64,000 bases of DNA from Holothuria scabra (taxonomy: Eukaryota > Echinodermata > Holothuroidea > Aspidochirotida > Holothuriidae): NCBI GenBank assembly GCA_037179385.1, contig CM074200.1:30755884-30819883 (forward strand). The letters are read 5' to 3'. The stretch's first letter is position 1; the number at the start of each line of letters is the position of its first letter. Below the pieces are notes generated by a model. That model did no database searches. It saw nothing but the letters and a program-made list of their open reading frames with translations, and was not told the DNA's origin. Below are positions 21,145 to 32,591 of the stretch, one piece after another. Position numbers and translations under genes: made by a program.

Positions 21145-22582
21145 GTAATGACTTGTTTCGTTTAAATTTTGTGCCTAACCTTTCTCGTCTAAAAAATTGC
21201 CTTCGCCTGTGGTCTTTCCGTGACCCCTATTGGACGAAACATTCTTGTAAAATCCTTTGCTTTGTCCCAATTAGTGTTTCTTTTACTTACCCTTCCCAAT
21301 CCCCCTGAAAAGTTTATTAAGGAGATACAGAATCTTAATTCATATTGGCTGGCAACCCTGACAAAGTTAAACGTGTTTTTATGTTTGGTGACGTATGTAA
21401 AGGGGGATTGAAAGTAGTTCATGTTGAAACTTTTGTCAAAAGCTTAAAATGTACTTGGGTACGTAGATATTGTGACGACGATTCGCAGAGGCCATGGAAA
21501 CTTTTCTTTGATTTAGCCTTAAAGACTTATGGCAATAAGTTTTTGTTTTCTTGTAACTGTAAAAAATCTGATGTGTCTATTTCAAATACTTTCATTAAAA
21601 ATGTTGTTCATGCTTGGTGTGATGCCTCCTTTGTGGAACGCCAAAGTAATTTTAGCGATCAAATACTGTCAGTGGAATAACTCTTACATTAAAATAAATA
21701 GTAAAGTTTTATTTAACGATCAACTACTAAATTTTGGTTTGGTGTATTTAAGGGATATTTTGACCAAAATGGGAGGCCGTTGGTTTGGGAAACTTTCCAA
21801 AATACTTTCCCAGCCCCAGGTATTACCTTTGTTTTATATTGAGGATTGTTTTCTAGTATCTCAAATGCTTTGTGAGCAGATATTCTTTCAAGTAGACAAG
21901 CAGATACCCAAAACTCGAACCAGCTGTTTTACCATAAAGTCATGGATTCTTTTTCAGTGTCTCAATTGGTTAATCGTCGTCTCATTGTAAAGGTAGTAAG
22001 TCCCCCTACAGCTATGGAAAAATGGGTTAAAGACTTTCCAGGTGTTTCAATGGATGCTTGGGAACATATTTTGGGAGCCCTTGGGCTACTACAAGATAAA
22101 CCAAGATTGTGTTTTTTCAGTTCAAATTCTTACATAGAATCTTACCCACAAACAGGCTTCTTTATTTAATGGGGAAAACAGACTCATAGCTCTGCACATT
22201 CTGTCAAAGAGAGATCGAATCTATTGAGCACCTTTTTGGGGCTTTTACAATCAGTTCTACTTTTATTCTTGACGTTGAATCAAGGTTTCTTGGTAATCAG
22301 TTTGTGTTTTCTAAGAATGATATTTTCTTTGGGTACCAGTATAGTATTTGTCATCCATACATTTTTTTGATTTTGCATTTAAAGTATTATTTGTTTTCAT
22401 GTGAACTTCAATCAATAAAACCAAATGTAAATAGTTTTTATTACAAGTTTAAGTTTGCTATTCAAACCGAGGAATATGTATTTTTTAAGAGGAAACAAAA
22501 ATCAAAAGGTAAAGTTAATTATTTATATTTAAAAGACGCTTTCTCGGTTTGTGAGGGTCTATTTGACCCAACTGATTCTTAA
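21145..22582 (+). pseudogene. LINE ORF2 C-terminal part, copy E
   Basis: This is the thumb and C-terminal region only. Blocks in order are: PIGRNILVKSFALSQLVFLLLTLPNPPEKF; a frameshift near 21340; AGNPDKVKRVF, GGLKVVHVETFVKSLKCTWVRRYC, NTFIKNVVHAWCDASF; another shift near 21665; TAMEKWVKDFPGVS around 22010; a shift near 22130; and a degraded Cys-rich block near 22195-22235. The last frame, 22304-22582, gives NDIFFGYQY and YKFKFAIQTEEYVF, and the stop is at 22580-22582. Each block aligns with copies B and C. It is non-functional. Confidence 0.8.
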
Positions 22583-22775
22583 TTCACTTGATTATCGCAA
22601 CGAAATTTTTTTCCTCCTTTTCTTATCAAAGTTTGAAAGTATTAGAATTGCTTTGTCATGTTATTATTCTTTTGATTGAAATATTGCTGTAAAAACAGAT
22701 TCAAAAAGGAAATAAAGGTGGAAGAAAAAAATATTTATTTATTTATTCATTCATTCATTCATTCATTCATTCATT
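21145..22775 (+). mobile_element. L1/Tx1-like LINE copy E, 5' truncated
   Basis: The sequence starts at ORF2 (LFRLNFVPNLSRLKN), a position already passed in copy D. This shows a second copy joined to D without a tail. It keeps the ORF2 C-terminal region, the 3' UTR and the family tail (AATAAAGGTGG, A run, TATTTATTT, then ATTC units) at 22710-22775. Confidence 0.75.
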
Positions 22776-24286
22776 TTTTTTTTTTTGCTTCCAGACAGAG
22801 GGTCCCGAAAACGGTCTAGGGTTCCAACTTTGGGGAAATTTTTGCCCCCAATTTACCAACCAGACTGTCAACCCTGGCATGAATTGGGAAGTCATACTCC
22901 GTTACTTCATTAAAGTTGAACAGACGTTGATTCTTAATCTTTCATCATCCTCTTTCAGCTCATTGCCCTAAAAATACAAGTAAAACTTGAAAACCAACCA
23001 AACAGCAAAACATTCTCTTTCAAAAAGTGACCAGTTTCCTCTCTCCAAAGGAGCAATTTTCGGCTAGCGTAAATTATTGGCCGGATACACATGTTCTCCT
23101 TCGGAATTCAAGAGCACGGACCCTATCTTGCATCTGATGAGTCCGTTCGTAGATTGAACATTTTTTGAACATCCGGAAAATACAATATGGGTAATGACAA
23201 AAGTCTCAATTTAAAAGCCTTTTGCTGAGCCACTCCTCACTCAACCTGTTTAGGATCTCCACATTTTGTGAGACCAGTTAGTGGGACAGCAATAGCGGCA
23301 ATTTTATGGATGGTTTTTCTGTTTGAGTTAAGTAACCTTATAATGATGGTAATTCCTTCTTAGTACGTGGCTTTTGTCGTGTTTTTTCATCATATCTCAC
23401 AAGCTTTATGCTATTGCAATAAACGTTTTCGCGTTACCATTCACCGTAAATAATGTTAGACAATGAACCCAGAAAAGATCCTTGAAGCACATCACGAAAG
23501 ATATCACAAAAAAGGGAATTCGCGTTATTGGTTGAAATAAGTTAGGGCTGTTGTGTGTTTGAGACAAAACTTTTAAATCTTTCTTAAATTTTGCTCAAGT
23601 TTTTTGATAATATTTTTGGATTGACATCGTGCGCATTGGAAAGTCAACGAATGCACTAGAAGCAAAATTAGTTTAGTTAGCATTAGTTTCTGAAGTAAGT
23701 TCCCCAAACAGTACGAATGATCACTCTAGAACTGGAAACGACTCTTTTTCCTTGTTTGAAGTATTTCATTGTTTTTTTTCTTCTTGATATCAATTGCACA
23801 ACAAAACCTCCACACCCAGGGAACATTCCATTTGGGACCATTTGCAAAAACACAGTTTACTAGAATGGTCTTGAGTGGTTTCAAGTGGTTTATGAAAGGT
23901 GGCAACTGGTCATGAACATGCATATGGTAATGTCAACTGGTTTTCTAATTTCGGTTAGATAATAAGAAATTGGTTTGAATTGAAAATGTCCAAAACCACA
24001 ATTTAAATCAAGCCAATCTGCCAGACAGTATGTACTTCAGAATTAATAAATGCTATCCAGCTATTTTATTTAATATTCAAATTTAATTGACAGATCCGTT
24101 AGTTGTTACTGTAAAACTTATGTTGGCATTCCTTTAATATTACACTCTAATTTTTACAATGCGCAGTAATCCTGTAACAAAGACTATTGCAAAGAACATG
24201 CTTTGATCAGTTAGGCTGTGAAGCCGACTAATGTGACACGTTTACTGTCTTTTTACCAGAACGACTGTTCCTCCACTCTCGTAAAT

Positions 24287-25450
24287 CGTGGCAGATTAAT
24301 CAGTAGTCCCCCAACTTTTCAAATTTACGAAAACCCAGAATCCAAACTTTTCTGTATTACAAGCTCCATATGTCCAAATATTTGTTTTCAAGGGCAAATT
24401 TTCAGTACAGTGGTGTTCACACTTAAAAAACCTGGAAAATTCGGATGCTTGCCCCTGGAAAAGTATCTAGCTATGCACTGTAGACACTTTAACAGGGCAG
24501 GAGAAAAATAACGGCCGGATGTCCCCACCCTACTTTGAAATCAAATCAAGTCCCATGCGTGCAACTTCCCAATTTGAGTATGCCTACCGTGTTTCTAGTC
24601 TCAGAAAATTCATTCTGAATTCGAACTATCAGAAGTTGGGCACATGAAATGTCACGTAATTAATTAGCCCGAATGAGAGAAAGCTCCGTTATGATAGTCA
24701 CTGTAAAATGAAATTCATGAAAAATAATAAAGAATGTGTATTACTTATGATTAGCTATAACTTTGTTTCCATCCAGTGGTAGTGGTACTTCCTATTTGGC
24801 AGTTTGCTTAAGGGAGAAGAATTTGCCATTTGTGATTTGGCCAACTCGTCTTCCATGGAATTCCGAATTCTCATCAACACGTGCTCCATATTTGAAATTA
24901 ATTGTTTCAAAAAAGAATAGTGGGATTGTGGGATAGTGGGATAGTGGGATCCAAATGCAGCAGTTTTCGCACGTAAATCAGTTAAGTAAACTTTTCCGAG
25001 CTCTGGAAATGACAAAATCAGGAATTTGCCATATGTGACACCGGATTATCAAATTACGTCGGCAGTGCTGTTTTTCAAGTTAGATAAATTTCCAAACTTG
25101 TTTCCCAGTCTGTAGGCCATCGATAACATTATTTAGCAACATCGATCTTCAATCTCCGTGCAATTATTCCCAGAATTGCCTACGGGAAGTACCGATTCTT
25201 CAGAAATCCTCCAATTTTTCAAATTACCTACAGAAAACAAAATTTTCTAAAAAGAAACTCCGCATCCTTAAATATTTGTTAAATAGGACAAAACATTTGG
25301 GGCTATCCGTGAGCTCGTAACTACGTACCTAATACAGTGGTGTTCACACTTTAAAAAGTATTCGGAAAATTTAGGCACATTTCCCCCTCCAGGAAAAAGT
25401 TTTGCTACACCAATGTCGTTATGAATTTTATCAAAAGGTCTCCAAAAGAA
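24287..25450 (+). repeat. Pair of diverged direct repeats about 0.9 kb apart
   Basis: The units at about 24287-24500 and 25170-25450 share 'aacttttcaaatt', 'aaatatttgtt', 'acagtggtgttcacact', then a 'taaaaa...ggaaaatt' and 'cccct..ggaaaa' series in the same order. They look like two old copies of one dispersed repeat. No terminal repeats or target duplication were identified. Confidence 0.45.
24919..24951 (+). repeat. Short GTGGGATA tandem repeat
   Basis: Four units of AGTGGGAT(T/A)-type sequence in a row, the last ending in GGATCC. A simple minisatellite. Confidence 0.7.
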
Positions 25451-27683
25451 TGAAAACATATTTCATCGCCTTAATTTACAAAATAGATTTAGCTCTAATA
25501 AAAATCGCATCGCCTTATTACCCAAAAGGGTTTTCTAATGAGGTGGAGAATAGGTTTAAGTAACTTAACCCAACTCGGAAGTAGTGTTTAGCCAGCCCAT
25601 GTGACAATGTCCCATAAACGGAGACAGAAGTAGTACAAAAAGATCTGACAAGCTAATTCTAAGCGTTATTTTTGACCGTACTAGTCTCACCAAAAAAATT
25701 TGCAAGTTTCTTGCTGCTGATGTACCTCATTTTTGTCTGCTTTAATATCAAAAAGACATCCTACTTAACAAAGCTAAGCCTTCATTTTAACCTTAGAAAC
25801 CAACTACCTTATACTACTTTAATCTCGAAGTTCAGAAAGTAAACTGGTTCAGTGCATTAGATCCGCGACACTGGCCCTCAGTTCAAAACTATACTATGAC
25901 ACTAAGGAGTATCAGCTCCGTCCCTGATGATTCTATCGCAACTTTACCTACAGTGTAGGTGTAGTTAATTTGCCAATGGAGAGGGCGTGTGTTTCTCTTG
26001 TATAAGTCTTGTATACTCATAACACCGACGGTGGATATATTCAAAAGACGACGAGCTTTACAGCTTTAAAGTCACGCATGGAGGCATGGAGACGATACAA
26101 AGTAGGCTTCCGGATAAACTGACAAATGACTTCTGAAGTCTGAAACTCACTCATGTAAAGTAAGTGTGGTAAGCTCGAGGTGGATTTTCGGTAAACGCCA
26201 AAAATGTTTTTATGTGGAAATAATATTTGTCGCCAAGAATTTTCGGTTCCTCAATAGGTCACACATCCTCTCAAATATTGTACCTTTTGCAATCAGGCAC
26301 CTTTTATATCACAAATGTTTTCTCCTCCCTAGGGCACACTAGATCAATAAATGTCGCATGGAAAAACGTGCTATCTAAAATACGGCTTGAAAGCAGACAT
26401 TATGGTCAGTGTTCTACAAAATTTGGATGGAACTTGAATAAACATTTGGGCTGGTTTTTATACGTGTCAATTAAAAATATAGAAACATTTTGAGTTTTTA
26501 GGGCAATTTCGTTTCAGACAGTTTAATTTAAGAAAAACATTTATCCGCTACGCACCAACCAGTCGTGGCGCGTAGCATACTTGCACTGTACCGTACCCAT
26601 CTTTTCGACATTCACAAGTCAGCCTTCAATAGAAAGTACCTTCGGAAGGCACTAAAATCTGAGCTTAAGTCACAAAACCTGTGACTCTTGTCCGAGTCAC
26701 CACTTGACAAGGGTGAGGCTAACCTCTTGCAAAGCTGAACTAAAGAACCAATGTATTTTTTGACGGCGGAACTATAGACAGCTATCGTCATATGCATCCT
26801 AGAATGTCCTTATACTTATTAAGGGATTCATTGTTGAGCAGATGAAACAGGTGTATTTCTGTTGGAATGAACGTTAGACAACTGTTTGTACGAATCACCA
26901 TTTAGATAATCTATTTAGTAAGAAACGGCGAGCTGGTACGTACAACTTTATTCAAGTGGTATGCGGCTTACATCTTTCAGTAATATACATGGCGCCATCA
27001 TTCAAGTGGAATGTATTACTCAGGTATTCGCCCACACAATCACATACCCGAGAAGATACAATAGAGTTAAATGTGCGCAAAACATGATCCGGAAACCACA
27101 CTCACTACAGCCGTTCAGCACTGCTTTGGCAATTGTATAACAACTTCGTGTAGCTGCAGATTTTTTTTTATAGCAGATTGAAAACCCGGTACGTATTGTA
27201 ATAGTTTTGACTGAATGAACCAGTATGCATCATGTCTTCAACGTTATCCATAACGAATAAGCTTAAAAATAACTTTAGCAAGATAGGTTTCAAAATGGCC
27301 TGCCCGAGACTTTGTAACTTGTGCATGGCCTAGAGTACTGGGGGGAAACAAGTGTTTATTAATTCTTTCAGTAAAAACGGAAACACCGCTGATAGCCAAG
27401 CACATGAACATGTTTAACGTGTACTCTTTCAGCAGGTAATTATAGTAAATACCAATAATTTCCCTTTATCTCTCCTTTGGAATAATCTGCGAATTTGCTG
27501 GATGACAAAAAAATATTTTTCATTGCTACCAACTCTGTTTTGACAAGTTACAAGTATCGTATTTCTTCTCACAAGCCCTTACCATTTCAGAAATCAATAG
27601 TGATGCACACAAAGTGCAATGTCTAGAAAAATGTCAGATCGACCTGAACCAATCGGTTAGAAATTGGGCCGTAAAACACCATC

Positions 27684-27747
27684 TTACCTAACCTAACCTT
27701 ACCTAACCTAACCTAACCTAACCTAACCTAACCTAACCTAACCTAAC
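27684..27747. repeat. (CCTAA)n tract, TTAGG type
   Basis: About twelve units of ACCTA, with one variant near the left end (aaccttacc), form a near-perfect pentanucleotide tract. On the minus strand it is (TTAGG)n, the sequence used as telomere repeat by many arthropods but not expected in most deuterostomes. Isolated in single-copy-looking sequence, it is more likely a simple or interstitial repeat than a chromosome end. Confidence 0.8.
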
Positions 27748-30700
27748 GTTCATGAATTAAGGAACATCAGTCTGATATAACCTCCCCAGACCCTTAGTTC
27801 ATGGTTGTGCCAGTATTACTTGATTTAAAATAGTACATGGAGAACTGCCGCAAACTTGCAAAAAAGCAGAAAGGGTACGGTTTGTTTATATGAGGACTTT
27901 CAATGTTTGTCCCCAATTGTGGTAATGTCACCTTGAAAAATTATTAGAAAAAAACTTAAAAAGTGTATCGGTTGCTTTGAGACCTACTTCCTTCCCCGAA
28001 AAGTTTTACCTGAAATCCGTCTTGGTTCTTTTTAACGAGTAAGCCATGGCCCCCAGTCTCTTACACGGTCACAGTCAGCACATCTGCCCCCAATTGGTCC
28101 CCTTTTCTGAAATTTTGTTTAAAATGTGAAACGAGTAGCGATCCCAAGTGTTTAGGGTTTGAAGTGCGAACCACTTATACGGAGAATTGCCAGGTTTCTA
28201 TCCCTATGCAAAACATGTATTCATGTTATCATCCTGGTTGGTCAATAGCTATAGTAACAATTATATATAAGTGTCATATTTTGGTTGTGTAAGACGGTGG
28301 ACCTATGCGTGAAATAAAGTGCTTTTTATAGAAAAAACGTTAAATTTGGGGATAAAAGTTGGGGCCGGGCTCTGCGGTCTAAGCCCCTTGCACTATATTA
28401 ACGAAAAATACACGAAAATCCCCATACGATTCACCTCGGAGAAGACTCAAAGACAAGAAAGTCATGTGATTTGCAGGCTGGGTCACAGGGTAAGCATCTA
28501 CAGGCTTTCCCGCCACCCCTTTCCTTCACCACCACAGCAGAAACTTTGTGAAAGCTGCTCGTATGTCATGAGCGTTATGTATGTCTATTCGCATAGTCAC
28601 AAGTTAAACTACTTACTACTTAAGTGTGCAATCTTTTGGCTGTGAACGTTTGGCGTACGTTGAGTTTCATACGCAATGATGCACATAACTTGGGAATAAG
28701 GCATGAACAAATCGACATTTTAACACATTTTGTCGTTATGTCCTCAACCTTGGGGCGGCGTCTGTAATTTCACGTACTATTTTGACCTAGAAACCTCCAA
28801 CGGCTCAAATCCTTCAACTATACCAGTGTAACACTATACACTACTGTAGTTATAGCTTTAACGTGTGATATAGACGAATCCGATTAGCACTTATTTTTAG
28901 TAACTGTAGGCCGCCATTAGTGGGGTCCATCAGCCTAAAATCGTCTTTATTTATTGTTTACATGAAATTCAAACCCTCATATTTAGTGAAATTGGAGAAT
29001 TCAAGATACAAATTAGTGTACAACCATCCATGATAGAGGTAAGCAAGAAAATCGAAAGATTTAAAGGTGACGGACCCCAATTATGGCCGACTAAAATCAG
29101 ACCATCACTTGCTGTCCGGATTCGTGTATACAGAAGGTAAGAAGGTTCGATGGAGTTTAATGGCCCATGGTCAGTTTCCAACTAATTGGTTCAAGTCGAG
29201 CCGGGCATGGCATTTTATCTAGCTGTGTGCATAAAGCAGCAGTAACCTGCGTCTTAATGTAACATTACGAATTGATCAGTTAACTTATTGTTTGAAAAGA
29301 AACCTTGGAACGCCAAGCATGAGGCTGAATAATCAAGGATAGAGATGGGTCGAACAAGGGTATTCCCTATCCCGAATCCTCGCAAGTACCAGAGAAAGCG
29401 GCAACTAGGGAAACTGTGGCTTTATGAACTTGACACTGGCCATAGGCAACAGAAAAGAAGCTATTATGCTAACCAAATGGTTATACGGAACGTACGACTG
29501 AATGAATTGGAACGTCAGCTACCGGTAAATTAGGCTATGCGGTATGTGCATGCCCATACTGTACAAGGAGCTGTTTAGTGGATGGAGATGAAACGGGAAT
29601 TTTAACTCATGGTTATACTCTAATATCTACAGAGACGGAGATAAGCTGCATACTTGCTCCAAAGGTATTTCTTTCGTTTACTCGAGGCCAACTTCAATAT
29701 CATTCCTTGTGACACCATCTCAATCAAGTCAACTAATACTATAGACAAGTGGCTCATGCAAAACAATATTTTGATAAGTAGACCAGTAAGGCCAACATTT
29801 TAAGCGCAGATGCAATTAAACTCGCAATGCAATGAAAATTGAAGTAAACTAATTCATTTAGCTTCTCCCTGAACAAGGCATGACATGCAAATAAGCTGTA
29901 CAGGCAGAAGTCTAATTTCTTGACATTCAGATAAGGAGTTTCGTGAAGTACCCAGAAACAGCCAGATATAATTCTTGTTCCGGTTTCTACATACAACCTA
30001 AATGATATTTTTTCATAAGCTTAAAATTCCCTATTATTAGTTTTATTTCCCTGACGACTGGCAATTCTGGGACACTGCAGAAAACTTGTGAGTTCTATCG
30101 TAAAATTAGTGAACGACAAATGCCTTTTGTTTGTGTTTTATAATTCCGTATGAGCATAATAGAAATGCCAAAAACTTGATACAAGAGACACATTACTGCG
30201 TGACCTTTACAACACAAACCTCATTTGAGAGTGTAATCTCCATGCAATGAACGGCCTCCAGCTTTATAGTTACCGTAATATGCATTTTGGTTAGAGCATA
30301 ACGACGCGACTGTATGAGTAATTGCCAACAGCTGTTTCCAGCAAGCATTGTTGAAAAAGGATCGCAAAATGTTGACGATTGAAGTTTTTTAAATTACGAA
30401 CAAATCACATGTAAAAACTTCTTCTAATGTTTAAAAAACTTCTAATATTCAAAAAAATAATAATAATTAGTCCTCAGAAAGAAGATACTGGGGTCAAATT
30501 TTGACGAGTACTTTTTCAAGGTATTTTATCTTATTTTATGAACTGAATTTGATGTTGGCAAAAAATGATAGCCATGGGGGTAGCACGTTGTCATGGGAAC
30601 AGCCTCATAATGTTTTAATCATATCAATATCTCATTATGATATTGTGCGCCAAATCTGATTTTTTACTAATATAAATTGGACAGCAAGGGTGTGACATTT

Positions 30701-32364
30701 ACAAATTTAGTAAAGGATTTTTCCTCATATCAGTGATCTGTGTAAAACCCCCAAAGTTTGAATAGGTTTTAAAATGTATTTTAGGAAGTGTCATAGTAGT
30801 ACTTTGGAATATATGCACCTCTACTTATTCTATTCGAGCGAAATGGAAAAGCAATGTAAACAGAGGACAGACTCCCAGTGTAAAACCAGTGCAAATTTTT
30901 GGTGTCCCACTGCAGAATATAAATTTTTCATTCTACTACTATTGTACTTGAAATATTTAAAAGTCTGTTCATGTATTTCCAAGTGCTATGTAGTTACTAT
31001 TCACAAATGCCAAATTTGTCCAATAAACAAAGATGAGCATAGTTGAGTTTTGAGAAGGACGTTCCACGTAGTAAAACGGGACAACAAACGGTGTCCCGCT
31101 TTTAAGGGGTACATTTTCCACAAGCTCAACCTGATCTCCTCATTTTACATTTACAACGTATCTACAACGTTGCACATCCATTTTAAGAGGACTTAAATAC
31201 TGAATGTTTTCAGTATCATTTAGACAGTAGAGTTTTGGTGTTCCCTTTAGACTTGAAAAACATGAACATGTTTTGAACCGTAACGATTATTAGGAATAAT
31301 TGTTTTCAACCTTTTGATATGGTTTGCACTTTTCCTGTACCAAAACATCATATGAAAAGATAAAATTTCAAGTCAGCCTTCTATTTATGGAACATGAAAT
31401 TTTGCCCAATGGAATGTTACAAGTTGGCTCCCGTTTTTATGGAATCACATATATGTTGTTTCTGTAAGGTTACAGAGCCGTGGCCTGGACAAAAACTTAG
31501 CGGCAATCCAAACGTTGCCCATGAATGCTCACTAATCAGTTTATAAGCGTTTTATTGACGATATATCAATCTCAGGGCAACATTGCAACTACCAAACGCA
31601 AGGTATTTGACCCTGCCTTATGATGCGGAAGGTAAGGCTTGCAGTCGTTTTCTGATGCCTGTGTCAATCAAGTTTTTTTTTTCAAAAAAGGTTAGAACGG
31701 CCGTTTATTGGCAGAATAATTTGCACCCTTGTTTGCTTGCGATACATGTATAAACATGCTGCTATTCAGGGCTTAGAAACACCCGAAAATTGAGTAAATT
31801 TGGAGGCAGGCTGCGCAAACACCTGTGAACTTCTTAAGTTTGATGAAACCTATCTTTAATAAGTGGCCAGTATGCAATACATTGCTAACTGGCCTTCCTC
31901 CGATAAAGTTAAGAAAGTAACTAAAATTTCTCGACGTTTTAAGTTATGTTCATCATAATTTCATTTTGCAAGTGTAAGTAACACTTTTTGCAGAATGCGC
32001 TTTCAAGCTCACTTTTAAATAATTTTCCTTCTTTATAGTCCTATTTCACCCATTTTAACTTATTATTGTGCATTTTGCTCACTTGTTATAAAAGAATATT
32101 TTTTTGCAAGATCCAAAAAGAGCGACCGTATAATTGTTGTTAACTTGCCTGGGAAATCCCATTTTCTGCTGTCTGAGGGTTGCGATTTTTCACAGTTTTC
32201 TCCATATTTCAGCCAATTATTTTTTCTCCACTAAATATTGTTTACCCCCTTTTGGAAATGTTGGATCTGCGTCTGACTTTAGTAAAAAATTAGGCAAAAA
32301 TTGACGGAAATGAAAACAAAACCATAGCATTCAATTCACTATTTCCATCACCAGTTATCAGATG
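27748..32364. other. Intergenic region without a supportable gene (part 2)
   Basis: About 4.6 kb of AT-rich unique-looking sequence. The open frames of 62-108 codons (for example at 28319 and 29345) show no domain, no signal peptide and no repeat counterpart. No RNA gene or transposon was recognised. Confidence 0.5.
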
Positions 32365-32591
32365 CAGTGGAGGAGCTACCATATAGTCAGACTATAGTCA
32401 GACTCAGATTGCCTGTCAGCTCCCTTTCTATTCTTTTTATTGTATTTTGGCCTATGTATCAACCTACCTAAAAGCGCCACTACAGCATATTTTTGCCCCC
32501 CTCTGACAAACTATTGTTGCCCTATAAACTTCGAAGCGCCATTTCAGGCCATCCTTGCCCCCTCTGACTGAATTCCCTTCCTCCGCCACTG
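32365..32591. mobile_element. Small hAT-like non-autonomous element (MITE), 227 bp
   Basis: The left end reads CAGTGGAGGAGC and the right end reads TCCTCCGCCACTG, giving imperfect terminal inverted repeats of about 12 bases. Flanks share AGATG (32360-32364 and 32592-32596). The end sequences resemble the 1.6-kb element at 13612-15208. Inside, phrases such as TTGCCCCCCTCTGAC and TTGCCCCCTCTGAC repeat. The target duplication is shorter than the 8 bp expected, so decay or a mis-set boundary is possible. Confidence 0.5.

Larger units (their letters stand above)
22776..27683. other. Intergenic region without a supportable gene (part 1)
   Basis: A 13-base T run follows the copy E tail, and then about 4.9 kb have no frame with recognisable motifs; all open frames are short and unsupported. 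The stretch contains a diverged duplication (about 24287-24500 and 25170-25450) and a short GTGGGATA minisatellite (24919-24951). Exons of a host gene with many introns could be missed by eye. Confidence 0.5.

Noticed and set aside
979..22775. Interpretation of the repeated direct arrays as CRISPR or integron structures
   Set aside because: The repeats are LINE tails and copies; the sequence is eukaryotic.
27684..27747. True telomere end
   Set aside because: Only about 60 bases long, with non-repetitive sequence on both sides.
29345..29533. 62-codon basic open frame MGRTRVFPIPNP
   Set aside because: Short, isolated, no motif or neighbouring exon signal that I could support.
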